Position numbers and translations under genes: made by a program. DNA of 24,080 bases from an uncultured Eggerthellaceae bacterium (lineage in GTDB: Bacteria; Actinomycetota; Coriobacteriia; Coriobacteriales; Eggerthellaceae), in contig CAUEBO010000041.1 of the NCBI GenBank assembly GCA_958454405.1, forward strand, positions 1 to 24,080, given 5' to 3'. Positions 23,279-24,080 of this stretch are shown piece after piece (the stretch's first letter is position 1; every line of letters starts with the position of its first letter). The notes below the pieces were generated by a model, which was given only the letters and a program-made list of their open reading frames with translations, had not been told where the DNA came from and ran no database searches.

Positions 23279-24080
23279 ATGAAGAGGCGGGAAGCGCGAC
23301 AGGTTGAAAAAGCGAACGCCGGCGGCTGCGCGGGCGGGCAGGCTGGCGGATCGTTCGAAACAAGCGGGCGGATTGGCGCATCGTTCGAAAGCCGGGCCGA
23401 CGCGTCGTCCAAAAGGGGTCGGGGCGCTTCCGGGGGAGACTCGGCGCAGGCGCCTTGCGGGGCGCCCGTGCCGAGCGGCTTCGCCGCGCAGGCGCCCGTG
23501 CTGGCGGTGAAGGACGTGGTGAAGGCGTTCGGGCCGAAGCGCGCGGTGGACGGGGTGTCGCTCGAGGTCATGCCCGGCGACATCTTCGGTTTCGTGGGGC
23601 ACAACGGGGCGGGCAAGACCACGCTCATCCGCGTCATCGTGGGCGTGACCGACTTCGACGAGGGCGACATCCGCATTGCCGGGCGCTCCGTGCGCACCGA
23701 TGCGCTGGCTTGCAAGCAGGTCACGGCCTACGTGCCGGACAACCCCGACGTGTACGAGTTCCTCACGGGCATCCAGTATCTCGACTATATTTCGGACATC
23801 TTCGGCGTGCCCGCCGACACGCGGCGCGCGAGCATTCAAGCGCATGCCGATCGGCTGGGGCTGACGGAGGCGCTCGGCGATTTGATCTCGTCGTATTCGC
23901 ACGGCATGCGGCAGAAGCTCGTGCTCATCGGCGCGCTCGTGCACGAGCCTACGCTGCTCGTTTTAGACGAGCCGTTCGTGGGCCTGGACCCCGAAGCCGC
24001 GTTCCACGTGAAGGAGATGCTGCGTGAGCTGGCCGACCGCGGCTCGGCCGTGTTCTTCTCCAGCCACGTGCTGGAAGTGG
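23279..24080 (+). CDS. ABC transporter ATP-binding protein (3' end outside window)
   Basis: 267 residues visible from ATG 23279, open at the window edge. The start is supported by GAAAGGGG seven bases upstream and by an unbroken frame. Residues 1-74 are a low-complexity Gly/Ala/Ser-rich extension; the ATPase begins at about 75 (LAVKDVVKAFGPKRAVDGVSL). Walker A is GHNGAGKTT (107-115), the signature is SYSHGMRQKL, Walker B is LLVLDEP with D230, followed by the D-loop GLDPEA and the switch SSHVLEV. The form YSHGMRQK is common in ATPases of ABC-2-type exporters. A permease gene probably follows. The divergent gene is a CPBP protease. Confidence 0.9.
   Translation, partial: MKRREARQVEKANAGGCAGGQAGGSFETSGRIGASFESRADASSKRGRGASGGDSAQAPCGAPVPSGFAAQAPVLAVKDVVKAFGPKRAVDGVSLEVMPGDIFGFVGHNGAGKTTLIRVIVGVTDFDEGDIRIAGRSVRTDALACKQVTAYVPDNPDVYEFLTGIQYLDYISDIFGVPADTRRASIQAHADRLGLTEALGDLISSYSHGMRQKLVLIGALVHEPTLLVLDEPFVGLDPEAAFHVKEMLRELADRGSAVFFSSHVLEV

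Overview
The window is a high-GC, densely coded bacterial chromosome segment that looks like the gut actinobacterial family Eggerthellaceae (Coriobacteriia; Eggerthella or a near relative). This is inferred from a Tat-exported DmsA-type molybdopterin oxidoreductase divergent from a membrane-bound LuxR-family regulator (transporter-like multi-span domain plus C-terminal HTH), an NfnAB ferredoxin/NADH/NADPH pair, and the codon and base style. No rRNA, tRNA, CRISPR array, transposase or prophage gene was seen.

Layout. 1-2738: the 5' part of a DMSO-reductase-like catalytic subunit (minus) and its divergent LuxR-type membrane regulator (plus), with a 7-7-7 palindrome between them. 2834-4902: alanine racemase and a family-4 uracil-DNA glycosylase, two genes ended by a strong terminator. 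5146-6069: CorA metal channel (minus). 6375-7631: a membrane protein that resembles a divergent pentameric ligand-gated ion channel. 7901-10301: nfnA-nfnB, one transcription unit with an extended -10 promoter and a hairpin in its leader. 10484-10499: a perfect parS site just upstream of folC (10524-11837). 12225-13129: acpP and hpf (both minus, separated by a terminator). 13460-18809: nhaA, glmU, prs and pth, of which glmU-prs-pth is a widely conserved housekeeping order. 19159-20541: a DHA2-type MFS exporter. 20593-23075: a RhlE-like DEAD-box helicase and a CPBP-family membrane protease (both minus). 23279-end: the ATPase of an ABC transporter, cut by the window edge.

The most unusual content is intergenic. 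Two families of palindromic repeats are present, each with two copies about 7 to 8 kb apart. Repeat A (about 140 bp) has long terminal inverted repeats and looks like a MITE. Repeat B (about 115 bp) is a long imperfect hairpin whose two copies differ by compensatory changes in the stem; both copies lie just behind a stop-codon hairpin (after nfnB and after prs). A third signal, a short CATCCTGAGCGAGCGGAGCG-type repeat, lies between glmU and prs.

How the genes work together: most are housekeeping functions (cell-wall precursors from alr and glmU, folate from folC, PRPP from prs, lipid synthesis from acpP, translation upkeep from pth and hpf, DNA repair from udg). The respiratory and energy genes (dmsA-like, nfnAB, nhaA) fit an anaerobe that couples ferredoxin and pyridine nucleotide pools to anaerobic respiration and cation balance.
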